A DNA stretch of 64,000 bases from Tridacna crocea (GCA_943736015.1 OX031059.1:52091159-52155158); one strand, 5' to 3'; counted from the first letter of the stretch, positions 23,536-36,261 are shown. Numbers and translations: made by a program. The notes: generated by a model not told the origin, from the sequence alone.

Positions 23536-23800
23536 TACAATTCAGTTGAAATCATCATGAACATAGGCCTGCATAAGAAATAATCATTTCCTGTAAAACT
23601 GCTGTGAAAAATGAAATGGTCTTAAGGACAATTCTACAGATACATAATGCATGTACACATGATACACATACTGTTGAATTGGGCTCAAAAAAAGAAAAAC
23701 AGTTAAACTCACCAAATATCATAACTGCAAATCCAATGTTTTCGAATTACAGCTTTCCTGTAGTTCCTATGAGTTTGTATTTTCTTGCATGTTCAGTTAC

Positions 23801-23843
23801 AAGAACAAATTGTCCTTCCTCCATGTTCAGCCAAGTATTGCAT
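23801..23843 (-). CDS. Possible internal exon of the same gene
   Basis: An AG at 23845-23844 and GTAACT at 23800 bound 43 bases that read CNTWLNMEEGQFVL, entering phase 2 and leaving phase 0 as the 23028 exon needs. Reading on instead gives VTEHARKYKLIGTTGKL and a stop, so this could be a terminal exon. The donor is weak. Confidence 0.25.
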
Positions 23844-25491
23844 CTCACCTATGAGTAAGTAATACAATGTAATTAAAAATCACTTCATACCCTGAACTGA
23901 TAAAAACTTTAACTATTGAAAGTCGAAATATACCTCCAGCCACTTTAAGCTCTGATACTGCGCCTAAAAATATCCAATAGTTCTTAATTTTCTGAACAAC
24001 ATAAAGAGTTTTCATTCTCCAGATTGTAAGTATAATTAGATGTGTTGGTATTCTATTTATAACAGAAGTATACACAAAGGGGCTTGAACACCAGCAGAAA
24101 TTCTAAGGTAAGAATTCTAGTTGTAGGTATCTGTACGATCTGCCATCCAAAACAAGAAATATCTTCAAAAAAAAAAAAGATAGAAGGCGTGAATTCGCCA
24201 ACAAATATCCTGGGCCCCTTAAAATAAAAATGTCTACATTTTTTATCAGTCATAAATTTCCATTTATTCAATTTAATTATCAGTAGACCTAGCAAATATA
24301 GGTCAAAAGCCAGCACTTTCAGTAACTGCTTTGCTGCAAAAAAATTGACTAGTATGCGTAAGCGTTTCTTTCTTTTGAATAGAAGCTCATCAAAATCCAA
24401 AACCTTGATTTAATATAGGCAGACGGATAATGCCATACATACAGATAAAACTCGGTCTCCCTAAAAAGCGTCTACAAGTGTCTACAAGTGTCTAGAAGTG
24501 TCTACAAGCCTCTAAAATGTTTTTTTAAACCAAATATTCATTAAATATATAAAAATACATGACTTTAATCAGTTTCTGTCCACTTCCAAATTATAATTTT
24601 ACATTTAAATGGGCATTGTTCGTAAGATTATTGGCCGCTGTGCGTACGTTTTACTATGAAGCAAAAACTACGAGCGTCTACAAGTGTCTATAACTGTCCA
24701 CAAGCTTCCACAAGCATCTAGTAGATTTTTAAACCAAATGCTCATAAAAAGTATAAAAATAAAAATAAAAAAATTATTAAATTCTGTCCACTTCCACTGT
24801 ATATATTTTGACACTTAAATAGTAATAATTCATAACGATATTGACCAGTGTGCGTACGTTTTACTATGAAGCAAAAGCTACAAGCGTCTACCAACGTGCA
24901 CAACGTCTACAAAGCCTATAGTTTTCTAAGCCAAATGTACATAAAAATACAAAAGTGCATGACCGAAATCAAATTTTGCCCTCCTTCTCCGTATATTTCG
25001 ACACTTAAATGAGCATTTATAGTCGCAATATTGGCCGGTGTGCGTACGTTTGTCAATGAAGCAAAAATACCAATGTCTTCCAGCGTCTACAAATACCTGC
25101 AAGCGTCTACAGGTGTACAAATTTCTTGAAGTAGGCCTATATGTACTTCGGAAGACTTTGGCTTAGAAAACCATAGGCTTTGTAGACGTTGTGCACGTTG
25201 GTAGACGCTCGTAGTTTTTGCTTCATAGTACGCACACCGGCCAATATCGTTACGAATTATTACTATTTAAGTGTCAAAATATACAGTGGAAGTGGACAGA
25301 ATTTAATAAAAGCTTTTTTTTTTATTTTTATACTTTTTATGAGAATTTGGTTTAAAAACCTACTAGATGCTTGTGGAAGCTTGTAGACAGTTATAGACAC
25401 TTGTAGACGCTCGTAGTTTTTGCTTCATAGTAAAACGTACGCACAGGCCAATAATCTTACGAACAATGGCCATTTAAATGTAGGCAGTGGC

Positions 25492-25628
25492 TAGAGATAC
25501 GGTACCGTACCTCTAGCCTATATCAAAGAAATGGCTGGAGATACGGTACCGTACCTCTAGCCCCGGAGTCTAAAGATACGGTACCGTATCTCTAGTCATT
25601 CTTATGATATAGGCTAGAGGTACGGTAT
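25492..25628. repeat. Array of GGTACC-centred palindromes, left
   Basis: Three full copies and a half copy of a 26-bp palindrome with core GATACGGTACCGTATC, spaced about 40 bp. A mirror array lies at 27276-27415. Confidence 0.8.
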
Positions 25629-26457
25629 TTTGTAGATACATGTGAGAAATTATAAATCTACTTCAGTTTTGATTATTATCGTTATTAGTATGTATTAGTA
25701 TCAATCTCGACATCAAAGGGCAGAAACTCGTTGCTGTGTGCGAGTTTGCATCGATCCGCGAAAATAATAATTGCGTTGATTAGTTAGGTGAATTTAATTG
25801 CTTAAGATGTATGCGGATCTTACATTATTTTAACTTTTGTTGTTCTTTAATTGATTATGGTAAACGACATAATCAATTACTCAATCACGGAAATTGATAA
25901 TTAATCTATTACTCAATCACGGAAAATTTTCTGAAAGCACTTTCAAGCCAATTTTGTATCATACGGTCAAAATGGCTCATAGTATTCACGTCGGGAAGAA
26001 ATTTGCAGATTTTCAAACATTTAAAAGCGCAATAGAGTGCTATCAAAGTGCAGAAAGTGTGCAGTTTTACTAGAGGGATTCTATGACAATACAAAAAGCC
26101 CAGCCGCGCGTACAAACAAAAATAAAAGAAAGGATATATAAAGTATTACGGGATATCGCTTTAAATACTGTATTCATGGTGGCAAGAATTTCAAAGCCAG
26201 AGGGACAGGAGTGAGAGAACAAAGGATATCTGTCTGTCTGTCTGTCTGTCTACCATCCATCTATTTATACTTATTAAGTTATTTTATCTGTCCATTTATT
26301 TATCTACTCTTGGATTGGGAGCGGTGGATAGAGTTGCGTGTTTAGGTTTGGGTCTGGTAACCACGATTCGAACTGAAATTTGGTGTGGATTATTGCTTAT
26401 GTATGGTAGAAGCAGAATTTTACGGCATGAATTATATATAAATGTTTATTGCAAACA

Positions 26458-26735
26458 TTAAGGCCAAAAAATAATGTGAACAATAAATTCTTTTAACCAG
26501 TTCTCCGCACAATATTCTTTCCAAGCCACTGGCTGCTTTCCCACATAACTATCGTCGAAACATTGGACAGCAGTGAGAGAGAAATGAATCCTGTCGCAAT
26601 GACTGTCATCAATCCATGGAAAGTTTATTGGCCTAGCCATGGATCGAACGGCGATCTCCTGTTCTCAGTTCCGGTACGCTATACCGACTGAGCTATGGGG
26701 CTAGGCCTGCACATGGTTGTAAATAACTTTAGGAA
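26458..26735 (-). repeat. SINE family B with tRNA-like head
   Basis: On the minus strand, CATAGCTCAGTCGGTATAGC and CGTTCGATCC form A and B boxes (26646-26710), followed by the body GAAAGCAGCCAGTGGCTTGG. A second family B piece (26735-26885) starts GTGTTTAACGCC. Confidence 0.6.
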
Positions 26736-26884
26736 TGTGATTGAATGAATGGTGTTTAACGCCATTTTTAACAGTATTTCAGTACTTTTGCATCGGCCAG
26801 TGCACCTATTCATGCTTTCCTCGAGTTTTTTATAACCAGTAGTCGGCACAATATTCTTTCTAAGCCACTTATTGCTTTCCTACA

Positions 26885-27056
26885 TGCAGTACAAGCCCTT
26901 TGAAAACACTGTAGGAAAAAGAGAAAATGCTAATTTCTCATTTTCCAACAGTGTTTTCTACCCTTTTGGATGACCATTTTCCACCATTTTTCATCAAAAT
27001 TTAAATTGTTTACAAATTCTTCGAGTGTAAAATTTGTCTTTTGAGAAAGAGTTAAG
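26885..27056 (+). mobile_element. Hairpin MITE, partial copy inside level 4
   Basis: AAAACACTGTAGGAAAAAGA pairs with CCAACAGTGTTTTCT; the tail ends GAGAAAGAGTTAA. It shares the CACTGT arm variant with the 41 and 42 kb copies. Confidence 0.6.
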
Positions 27057-27275
27057 CAGGGATAATACATATGTTATATAGAATCCCTGGGTTAAGTAAT
27101 CAAGTTCACCTAATAATTAACGCAATTATTATTTTCGCTCATCAGTGCACATTCACACACTGCAACTTAATGCGTTTCTGTCCTTTGATGCCAATCAATT
27201 ACTACAAATACGTATACTAATAACGATAATTATCAAAACTGAAGTAGATTTATAATTTCTTACATGTATCTACAA

Positions 27276-27415
27276 AATACCGTACCTCTAGCCTATATCA
27301 TAAGAATGACTAGAGATACGGTACCGTATCTTTAGACTCCGGGGCTAGAGGTACGGTACCGTATCTCTAGCCATTTCTTTAATATAGGCTAGAGGTACGG
27401 TACCGTATCTCTAGC
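27276..27415. repeat. Array of GGTACC-centred palindromes, right
   Basis: A half copy then three full palindromes, in reverse order to the left array; single-base differences such as GAGGTACGG are shared between matching positions. Confidence 0.8.
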
Positions 27416-29506
27416 CACTGCCTTAAATGTAAAATTATAATTTGGAAGTGGACAGAAACTGATTAAAGTCATGTATTTTTATACTTTTAATGAAAATTTG
27501 GTTTAAAAAAACATTTTAGAGGCTTGTAGACGCCTGTAGACACTTGTAGACGCTTCTAGACTCTTGTAGACGCTTTTTAGGGTGACCCGATAAAACTTTA
27601 ACAAAACAGGCGCGACGCGAATTCATGTGACAATACGAAATTTTTCTGCAATTTTACGACAACCAGCTGACAAATTTACCAAAAAAGTTTAGTGAGTAAA
27701 GATTGAAATACATACCATATATATGCCAGTGCAACGAGGAATAGATTTCATATGTAGAGCTTAACCATTTTGAATATGATTCAAACCGCTAACACTCAAC
27801 GGATATTTCTGTTTACATCACGTGATCGCGCGCAATTTGTTTTTGATTATCAGTTCAATCCGTAAATGTGTTTTGTTCATATTTTTTATCAGATAATATA
27901 TGTTTGAAGGTGAAAAATGTAAAATGGCACAATTAATCAGTAGAGAAATAGAATTAATGATAATTGTTGAAAAAAAAACCTCTCATACCGAAGTTTATCG
28001 GTAATTTCCGTCTCCACCCGTCCTTGCTGATCGATAAATGGGACCCAAATGGGACTCGTGTAAATACCTTGTCACAGGTTTTGGAGTTGAAATCATCGCT
28101 AAACTTCTACTATAACAGACAAAAATAGTGTACGATGAGAGAGTGAACTTGTCTGGATTTACTTTATGTTACATCGTAAAGGGTTATGATGTAAAAATAA
28201 CATGGGCTCTATGTGGGTACCAGAAGGGCTGAAATTCCCACAAAGGACCCACATGGGTCCCTGATAGATATTTAGCCCAGGATTTGCCCATATGGGACCC
28301 AGTTTATCATGTTTGCTGGGACCCTTCACAAGATTACAAACATTCCAATAAAGAACTTGTTGTTCGAGTGGTTTAACACTGATCTGTTCTATCATGTTTG
28401 AATTATAGCGGAGTAAAAAGTCAATTTCTCAGACTGCTGGTTGTTGGAACTGCGTCGTGTAAATTCAGATTTTGGCAGTTACGAAAGCACCTTGCGTTCT
28501 AACACCCGCACTAATAAATTGTTGTTTAACAAATCTAGGTTAATCACTCATTGAAAAAAAAAAAAAATAAATAACAGCAGACTTAAACAAATTTGCCCGT
28601 CTTTATCAACGAAAAACAATTAAACATAGTAAACCTCAAAGCATTCTCTCTGCATAGGTAAAGTAAACAGTAAAGTAAAAGCAACTCATTCATAAATATG
28701 TACCTTTATAAAGATTTCCGTGGTGCAAATGATGTTTCTGCGTCACGTGATTACAAGATCTATATTTGTCGCAAAGCTACATTCCGGAAAGCACCTGCAA
28801 AGCGATGACTTGGTACAGCCTAGAACCGTGCACATCGCATACGCTATGTACGATCTCTGGTGCACCTAGAATATGGGTGTGCAAAGTAACTAAAGTCTAG
28901 ATTAAAAAGCTGGAAAGAAGCAACGTGTAAGAATGTCTAAGGAGGCAATGCAACCGTTCCAAGTCGTTCTAAATTTGTTTTAAAAAAACAGCCTACTATT
29001 GAGAAAAAAAGCAACTGAAAGCTTCCATGTTAACTCGGCATCGCCTTTCTCTGTCCTATCATAGGTTGGGCGTTGAATTGAAATTCAATGCAGTTAGGGA
29101 CAGATTGTAAGAGTTAGCGTGTACGGTACTTCTAATGGGTAATTATTAAACAATTTTTACTGAGAATCGTCCACAAATAGAGGCGTGCAGCTATTTTTAC
29201 ATATATACGTAATGCTCTATTTTTAGAAATGATGTCTGCGTGAGCAACAGCCTAATGTGTACCCTGATGGACGAAATGATTGTTTCAAAGGTTTGAACCG
29301 TTAAACAGCTCAGTCTTTCTAGACATATTCACTATCACAAAGGCACAATGGTAAATTATTTACAACAGGAAAAAACTGGGTTGTTCACCGAATAATTAGA
29401 AAACTATGTTTTATCTCGTAAACCGGAACTTGGGACAGGAAGCAGTACAAGGCCGGAGGTATGCTTACGTCACCCCACAGATCAGGATGATAACAATGAG
29501 AGCCTG

Positions 29507-29740
29507 GTTGCTCAAAAATATCTTGCGTCCGGACCAAACTCAGGGGACTAGGACTGCGTGCGACAGTGCTTTCAGATATAGATCAAGCTAAATGTATCAT
29601 CTGTTGATATCCGCCTGAATTTTATGGCTTCAATGATAAATATTTACAATCTTCATTTCTTACTGGAAACCTTACACTGTGGCAAATAAAAAGCTAGCTA
29701 GGTTCACGAATCTTTCAATCCTTTACCTGGGCTTGTAGGA

Positions 29741-29772
<32 letters not shown>

Positions 29773-30962
29773 GGTCTGCCCATCCTCTAGCTGTTCTTTT
29801 TTTTCACAATTAGAGTGGTCGGGTGATTAGTACATTAACTTTTATAACCAATGAGTGCAGTTTAGCATTGGTCCGAATGGTAGTCTAAAAGGATGAAATG
29901 AACGGACTGGACCCCGAGTAAAGTGCAGACGACAAACGCTCGTAGAAATTGCAATTAAAGGTATACTGTCCACTCCATTTCTGAATTTGACCATGTGAAG
30001 TGATTTCAAAAATACATATTAACCTGGTTGATTATGTGTTACGTACACGTTATTTGGTATTATTTGATCAAACTTTTACTTCACATTTTCACGTCTAAAA
30101 TGAGGACATCGTAAATTACCACGTCTAGTATGGGTGAAGGGGAAGTTATTTATTTCGATTCTAATAGGCTTAAATGTAAAACTTGCTCGTCACAACTCGA
30201 TCAGCTTCGTACCAGCATCTGGAATCTCCATCAACGGAGCAACTGAGGTGTGCAAATAAGTGGCGATCGAGACACGTGAGGGTGTTGGTTCGAGCCAAAC
30301 GACCGGCCAACTAAAGAATTCTTAGTTGTCTCTGGGATTGAGGTCCCATGTGCCGGAGCTACATGTAAGCCTACTTTATTATAGCAAACGTTAACAGACC
30401 CAAGGGGTAACAATAACCGAGGGGGGTGGGGGTGTCATCAAGATGCTAACATGTGACAACGATAGATAAACGGCAGATCAATTAATTGATGAGATTGCTG
30501 TGACAAAATCGAACCAGACTGAAGTGAAAGAGGAAAAAGGAGGAGAGCAGTGGTGTGTGTGTGTGTGTGTGTTTGGGGGGGGGGGGAATGAAAATTGAAA
30601 AAATAAAGCACAAGAAGTAGATCGATTGATTGATTGTATGGTATCTTACGCCGTTTGCAACATTATTCAAGTTATATTGCGGCGTCCGGTGCACCTATGT
30701 ATGCTTTCCTGGAGTTTCCTGTTATTAGTACTTCGCACAATCTTCTTGCAAACTTCTGACCTACTTTTCCAACTGTCGAAGCAATGGTTAGCGGTGAGAC
30801 AAGAAGGATATAGTTCCGTCCGTCTGCCCTTCCGTCCGTCCGTGTGTCCGTCCCGGTGAATATCTCCCATACCATTTGACGAAATTTCGTGAAACTTTAT
30901 ACATGTGTACAATAATCCATTCTGAAGACTCGTTTTTTTGAGTCGCCTGTTTGCGTAGCAAA
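29507..30962. other. Spacer of the giant inverted repeat
   Basis: It contains (GA)n at 29745-29773, (GT)n at 30551-30572 followed by a G run, and a SINE family B fragment at 30622-30760. No conserved ORF. Confidence 0.5.
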
Positions 30963-33239
30963 CAGGCTCTCATTGTTATCGTGCTGATCTATGGGGTGAC
31001 GTAAGCATACTTCCGGCCTTGTACTGCTTCCTGTCCCAAGTTCCGGTTTATGAGATCAATCATATTATAGTTTTCTTATTATTCAGTGAAAAACCCGGTT
31101 TTTATTTGATGTAAATAATTTACAACTGTGCCTTTGTGATAATGAATATGTCTATAAAGACTGAGCTGTTTAACGGTTCAAACCTTTGAAACAATCATTT
31201 CGTGCGCAAGGGTACACATTAGCCTGATGTCTGTGTAAGACATCATCTCTAAAAATAGCGCATTACGTATATGTAAAAATAGCCGCCGTGAACTAAACAA
31301 GTCTGTGGACACGCTGAGAAATCTTCAACTACAAGCATCTTTTCTGCTTCTATTTGCGGACAATTCTCAGTGAAAATTTTTTGATAATTACCTATTAGAA
31401 GTACACTCTAACTCTTACAATCTGACAATCCTAACTGCAAGCCTTATGTCAATTCAACGCTCAGCCTATGAGAAAGGCGATGCCGAGTTAACATGGAAGC
31501 TTTCAATTGCTTTTTTTCTCAACAGTAGGCTATTTTTTTTTAACAAATTTATAACGACTTGGAATGTTTGCATTGCCTTCTTAGACATTCTTACACGTTG
31601 CTTCTTCCCAGCTTTTTAATCTAAACTTTAGATTCTTTGCACAGCCATTTTCTAGGTGCACCAGAGATCGTACATACGTATGCAAAGCACACGGTTCTAG
31701 GCTGTACCAAGTCATCGCTTTGCAGGTGTTTTCTGGAATGTAGCTTTGCGACAAATATAGATCTCGTAATCACGTGACGTATAAACGTCATTTACGGATA
31801 TCTATGAATTTACATATTTATGAATCAGTCGCTAAACCGGCCTATGTAGAGAGAGTGCTTTGAAGTTAACTATATTGAATTGGTTTTGGTTCATAAAGAC
31901 GGCCAAATTTGTTAAAGCCTGCTGTTTTTTTTTTTTCAATGAGCGATTAACCTAGATCTAGTATTTATTAAACAACAATTTATTAGTGCGGGTGTTAGAA
32001 CGCAAGGTGCTTTTGTAACTGCCAAAATCTGAATTTACACTACGCAGTTCTAACAACGTTACCAGCAATCTGAGAAATTAACTTTTTACTCCGCTATAAT
32101 TCAAATATAATAGAACAGATCAGTGTTTACCCGCTGGAACAACAAGTTCTTTATTGGAGTGTTTGTAATCTTGTGAATGGTTTTTGTAAAGGGTAATAAA
32201 ACGAATCGCAAACATTTAATTTACACCAAAGCAATATACATGTAGACAAAATTCGATTGGTGTGGAAGCACTATAATCCCTGGGACGTTATATTTAACGC
32301 AGACAAATATTAAAGGCTGATGATCGTGCTGCTGGGTTATAGATTTTATTTAGTTGTAGCAGCCACATTCATAGAGTCCATTGCTGGTCAAAACCTCAAT
32401 CTGGACAACAACAAAAACAAATTATTTCCAAAGGACAGGTAGATCACTAAGTCAAATACATTGTTTGTGCTCCAAAGGCTACAGTCCAGTCCAATGATTA
32501 TGAAATTGCCTGGCTGTTTGTCTCAATAGTGTTTTTGACAAAACTGAATATAGGTCACCTGGGTTTAAAAGAAAAAAGCCTAAAGGTTGTCATTAGGTCA
32601 AATCAGGCGTAACCGTAATAGAGCTGTAGAATCCATTTATGTTCAGTGTAATACTTATGAAACTTTGTCAGACTGCTAAGATTAGATATGAGCGATCGAG
32701 TTGCAAAAGGGCATTTTTGGTCTAAAAGTATGTCACAAGATCCTATACCAGAAGATATTCTGGTCTTTACTTGTAAAGGGTTGTTGCCTGTGATTAAAAA
32801 ACGTTGAACTTATTAAAGCTGGTCCTGGTGCCTAAATCTTAATTTCCACCACATTTTTTAAATTTAAATTTTAATACGGATATCTTGGATTTTAGGATGA
32901 CAACTCAGAATATGCTTGCATATAATACTGTCTTGTCGTTAAGTTATTTTGTGTCTTAAATGCTTTTAATAGATTTGAACAAAAAAGGGTGAAAACTTCT
33001 AACCCATTACCCTACAGGCGACTCTCAGGACTATCAGTCCTTTGATTTTTCATTCGATGCAAAATGACCGACTGGGAGCGATTTTACATTACACTTAACT
33101 ACACTTTTGATGTTTTGAGTCTTTTCTAGAAAACTACACGGAGTTATTGAACATGTCACATCTATCAAACACCATTAGGCAGTGCAGGGAAAAAAAAATC
33201 AACCCAGGTTGACCTTATCACCCCACAGTTATATACCCT

Positions 33240-33800
33240 TGTTTTTGTAATAAGTTGTCATGGAAAAAGGGCGCTTCGTGTTACATTTCATTCCATTTCT
33301 TGAGAGCGCAACTCCTCCCACATTTCTCGACGGATTTGAATAAAATTTTCACAGAATGTTTTTCGTCATGTGACCTACCGTATATTGTCAAGGTTTTGCG
33401 ATTTCTAGCTGTGTCATAGAAAAAGGGGGCTTCATTTTTTATTTCATTCTATTTCTTGTGAACGCAACGCTTTACACAATAAATTTCTTGGCAAATTTGG
33501 ATGGATTTTTCACATAATCATGTGACCTACCGCATGTTGATTTGTAGCTGCATCATGGAATAAGAGGACTTCATGTTATATTTCATTTTTCACCAATATC
33601 TCTTTAATTACTGGACATAGGCCTATCTCAACAAATTTGAAAGAGGTTTGTCACAGATCATGTGACCTAGCACATGTTGTCACGGTTTTGCAATTTATCG
33701 CTGTATCATGGGAAAAAAGGGGGTTTCATGCCAAATTTAAGTTTTTATCAATATATCTCCAATTTATGGACATAGTTTCATGAAACTTCATATTTTTATT
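33240..33800. repeat. Degenerate ~150-bp tandem repeat
   Basis: CATGGAAAAAGGGGGCTTCAT-like blocks recur near 33258, 33417, 33553 and 33707, with ATGTGACCTA between. A weaker continuation (GGAAAAGGGGG) reaches about 34260. Confidence 0.5.
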
Positions 33801-34550
33801 GGTTGATCAAAGCCAATGACCAATGAGTCCATTGTGCATCTGTCTCTCCATCCATCAGTCTTTTGGTAAACCTTTTAGATCGCAAGTAACACCATATATC
33901 CACTCAGCTAACCAGGCAGGTTCTAGAAACTTCAACACTTTAGTCTGTAGCTAGCTGCCTGAAATGGCACCAATGTGGGGGCGTATATTATAAGAGTGAT
34001 GTCTTTTTAAATCCTTGACAAAAAATGATGAAACTTCATACATGTCTTTCATTGGATGGTCCGTTGATACATTTTTTTTCATATATATAATGACATGTCA
34101 TGGAAAAGGGGGTTTTCTGTATATGTTCTTTATTTGTTTTCATTTCAGGAAATGCCAATTTCTGCAAAAAGGATACTTTATGTATAATCCACTTATGAAC
34201 CTCTTATATATTTCTTATGTGATGAAATCCTATGCCATGGAAAAAGGGAGCTTAATGTATAATTTCATCATGGACCAATAACAAAAAACCCACATGTATA
34301 CGAGTACATGGAAAACACAATACCTCCAATATGTTTGTATCAAACTGAAGGTCTTTTTTGACGGGGGATATCATTTCAACGAAATTGTTTGATATTTTGT
34401 TCGGTGATTAACAGAAAAAAATTGATTCAATGAATAGTCATAATATTAATAAAATACTGACCCCTTTAACATTGATATTGGTCTTTTGTCAAACTTTTTG
34501 AAACGGACATATGTAGGGCGTAACAATTTGTAGTTGTTGTGCAGCTGATG

Positions 34551-34770
34551 TAAACCATTATCACAAACCCTCAAGTTTTAATGACCCCCGTGAAATTAGA
34601 CTTTTGAAAACATTGTGGATAAAGGAGAAAATGCTGGTAAACAGCATTTTCTCCTTTTCCCACAATGTTTTCTAACCTCCTAGTAAGAAATCAAATCATT
34701 TGAGAAACATGTCATTTGTTGTCTGCAAATACTTTCAGTTCGGAGCCTAAAATGTTGTCGAATGGTGGAG
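34551..34770 (+). mobile_element. Hairpin MITE
   Basis: The palindrome is intact but for one centre base (GGTAAACAGC); ends are worn. Confidence 0.65.
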
Positions 34771-35009
34771 AAGAATCGAAGCTTAGACACAAGATATCGT
34801 CGGTTTGCTTAGATAACCTCGGAACTATAGCTTGTAACAAGCTGTAGTTACGAGGTTTTCGAAGTAAACTGACGATACCATGAATGTTTAATGCAAAGGT
34901 TCTCGTACAATATAGAGAGAAAATTCGTCTTAACAACTTCAAAGTGTCCAATAACCTAGAAAATTGATCCTCTCACTTTACCATTCAATCTTCTATTTTA
35001 CGCCACAAT

Positions 35010-35186
35010 TAAGCAACATGGCAAAAGAAGAACGAGCTGGTAAGCAGTATTTTCTTCTTTTCTTAACATTTTTTTCACTCCCCTCTTCCCCGTAAAAAAG
35101 CAAAGTCTTTAGCCACAATTTGTTGTCTGCAAATGCTTTCAATTTCTACTAATTTTCCAGAATCTTCAAATTTCGTTATCTGTTAA
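35010..35186 (+). mobile_element. Hairpin MITE, diverged copy
   Basis: GAACGAGCTGGTAAGCAGTA is the remnant centre; the tail TTTGTTGTCTGCAAATGC is clear. It abuts the possible exon ending at 35195. Confidence 0.5.
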
Positions 35187-35194
35187 GGACATAC

Positions 35195-35275
35195 TGCATC
35201 CTTGACTTGCCCTTTTCCCTTTTAAGAACGCCACCCTCTGGCCAGCCATCCGTCTCAACATTGCTCAACTCTGGC
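35195..35275 (-). CDS. Possible coding exon, unknown gene
   Basis: The acceptor cattttacag and donor GTATGT enclose 81 bases, phase 2-2, encoding PELSNVETDGWPEGGVLKRE then KGKSRM. The phase fits the 23843 exon, but the giant element lies between them. Not recognised. Confidence 0.4.
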
Positions 35276-35767
35276 CTGTAAAATGACAGAAATTATAAAA
35301 AATATCGACTTTTTCTCAATTCGTCACATATCAGTCGTCATTAAATGACAGACTTTAACTGTGAGCAGACACAAACGGTATCTAACGGATCACTGACACA
35401 AACAAATGTACACGTATAATTATAAAGGACACAAAATCCTGCCTATCTTCCTATAAACTGAGGTGGTTAATTACTTGATTAAAATTTCATTCGTTTCTAC
35501 ATCACAAATTTTAAGTTCCACACCGACGTACGTGACTCAGCGTCTATCCCATTTACTGAAAATGACGTTTCGAGAGTATAGATGAAATAAGGATATCTTA
35601 ACTTGTGAGAAAAATATTGTGCCAAATTAACTTATTCTTTGGGTGATTTTTCAGTCTTTGATACTTTGTGAAGTTCTATTTTGGCTGCTGTTCCGGTGAC
35701 ACTATTCTGTCTGTCAATGTGAGAGAACTTACGGGTAACAACTTTTTGAGTGATACTGTAGAGCGTT

Positions 35768-35999
35768 TTAACTCTTTACCAAACGACAAAATGCTAGACT
35801 GGTCCAAATTGAAAGCACTTGCAGACGAGAAAATAAACGTAACTCAAAAATTGAAATTTGTTTCTAGCAGGGTAGAAAACATTGTGGGAAAAGGAGAAAA
35901 TGCTGGTCACCAGCATTTCGTTCTCCTTTTCCCACAATGTTTTCTAAAGGCTTCTTTTTCAGGGTCGTAAAATCCAGGGATTGTTTGGTAAAGGGTTAA
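35768..35999 (-). mobile_element. Hairpin MITE
   Basis: Full length with TTAACTCTTTACCAAACGAC and AAGGGTTAA ends. One arm has a small CGTT insertion near the centre. Confidence 0.75.
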
Positions 36000-36261
36000 A
36001 CCATTGTGGCTGCGGTAGAAACTGCTCTTAACGAGCAATTGCGACAATGCGTTTACTGTCTATGTGATAGAGAAATGTGACTTAACGTCGACACTACAGA
36101 ATATTATCGTCGTCTACAAATTGTTTCAAGAGTTAAAAAATTAATATTCTGTAAAAAAAGATGAAGAATTCGTCCACTGGGTCCTTTAAGACCACTGTGG
36201 CTGGGTGTTGAAAATGGGTGTTTGTGTTTTAAGACTGACACATGTATAAGCAGGATTTGCT

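Larger units (their letters stand above)
25483..27422. mobile_element. Inverted-repeat element with 9-bp duplication (level 4)
   Basis: TTAAATGTA flanks it at 25474-25482 and 27423-27431. The ends are GGCAGTGGCTAGAGATACGG and its inverse; arms are about 370 bp. The uninterrupted target is present in the other foldback arm (about 24580-24650), so the insertion is proved within the window. The interior holds a TCTG microsatellite (26228-26250), SINE pieces and a MITE. Confidence 0.8.
24453..27588. mobile_element. Foldback element with 9-bp target duplication (level 3)
   Basis: GATAAAACT occurs at 24444-24452 and 27589-27597. The ends are CGGTCTCCCTAAAAAGCG and the inverse of GGGTCACCCTAAAAAGCG, followed by runs of GTCTACAAG. 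The left arm has three ~210-bp units (about 24453, 24680, 24895) and the right arm two inverted units. 9-bp duplications with long, internally repeated arms are typical of Foldback/Mutator-type elements. No transposase. Confidence 0.75.
21625..28320. mobile_element. 6.7 kb insertion in the left arm (level 2)
   Basis: The right arm runs uninterrupted through TTTACAAAAACCATTCACAAG, whereas the left arm breaks at TTTACAAAAAACCC and resumes at ACCCTTCACAAG. The insert begins CCCAGTCAGCAAAATTTATG and ends CATGTTTGCTGGG, and both ends carry many TATGGGACCCATATGGG-type motifs (21640-21960, 28185-28320). It holds two possible host-type exons, so mobilised host DNA or an old composite is possible. Confidence 0.65.
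20749..33048. mobile_element. Giant inverted-repeat element (level 1)
   Basis: 20749-21624 plus 28321-29506 form the left arm and 30963-33048 the right arm, reverse complements over about 2.1 kb with moderate divergence. The outer ends are CAAAGGACTGATAGTCC and its inverse; the inner ends are GAGAGCCTG/CAGGCTCTC. The 1.45 kb spacer (29507-30962) has no transposase. Long-TIR elements without coding capacity resemble foldback or Galileo-type transposons; the class is not determined. Confidence 0.75.

Noticed and set aside
26646..26710. tRNA gene on the minus strand
   Set aside because: A and B boxes are present but the anticodon arm is not convincing and the sequence runs on into a SINE body found elsewhere.
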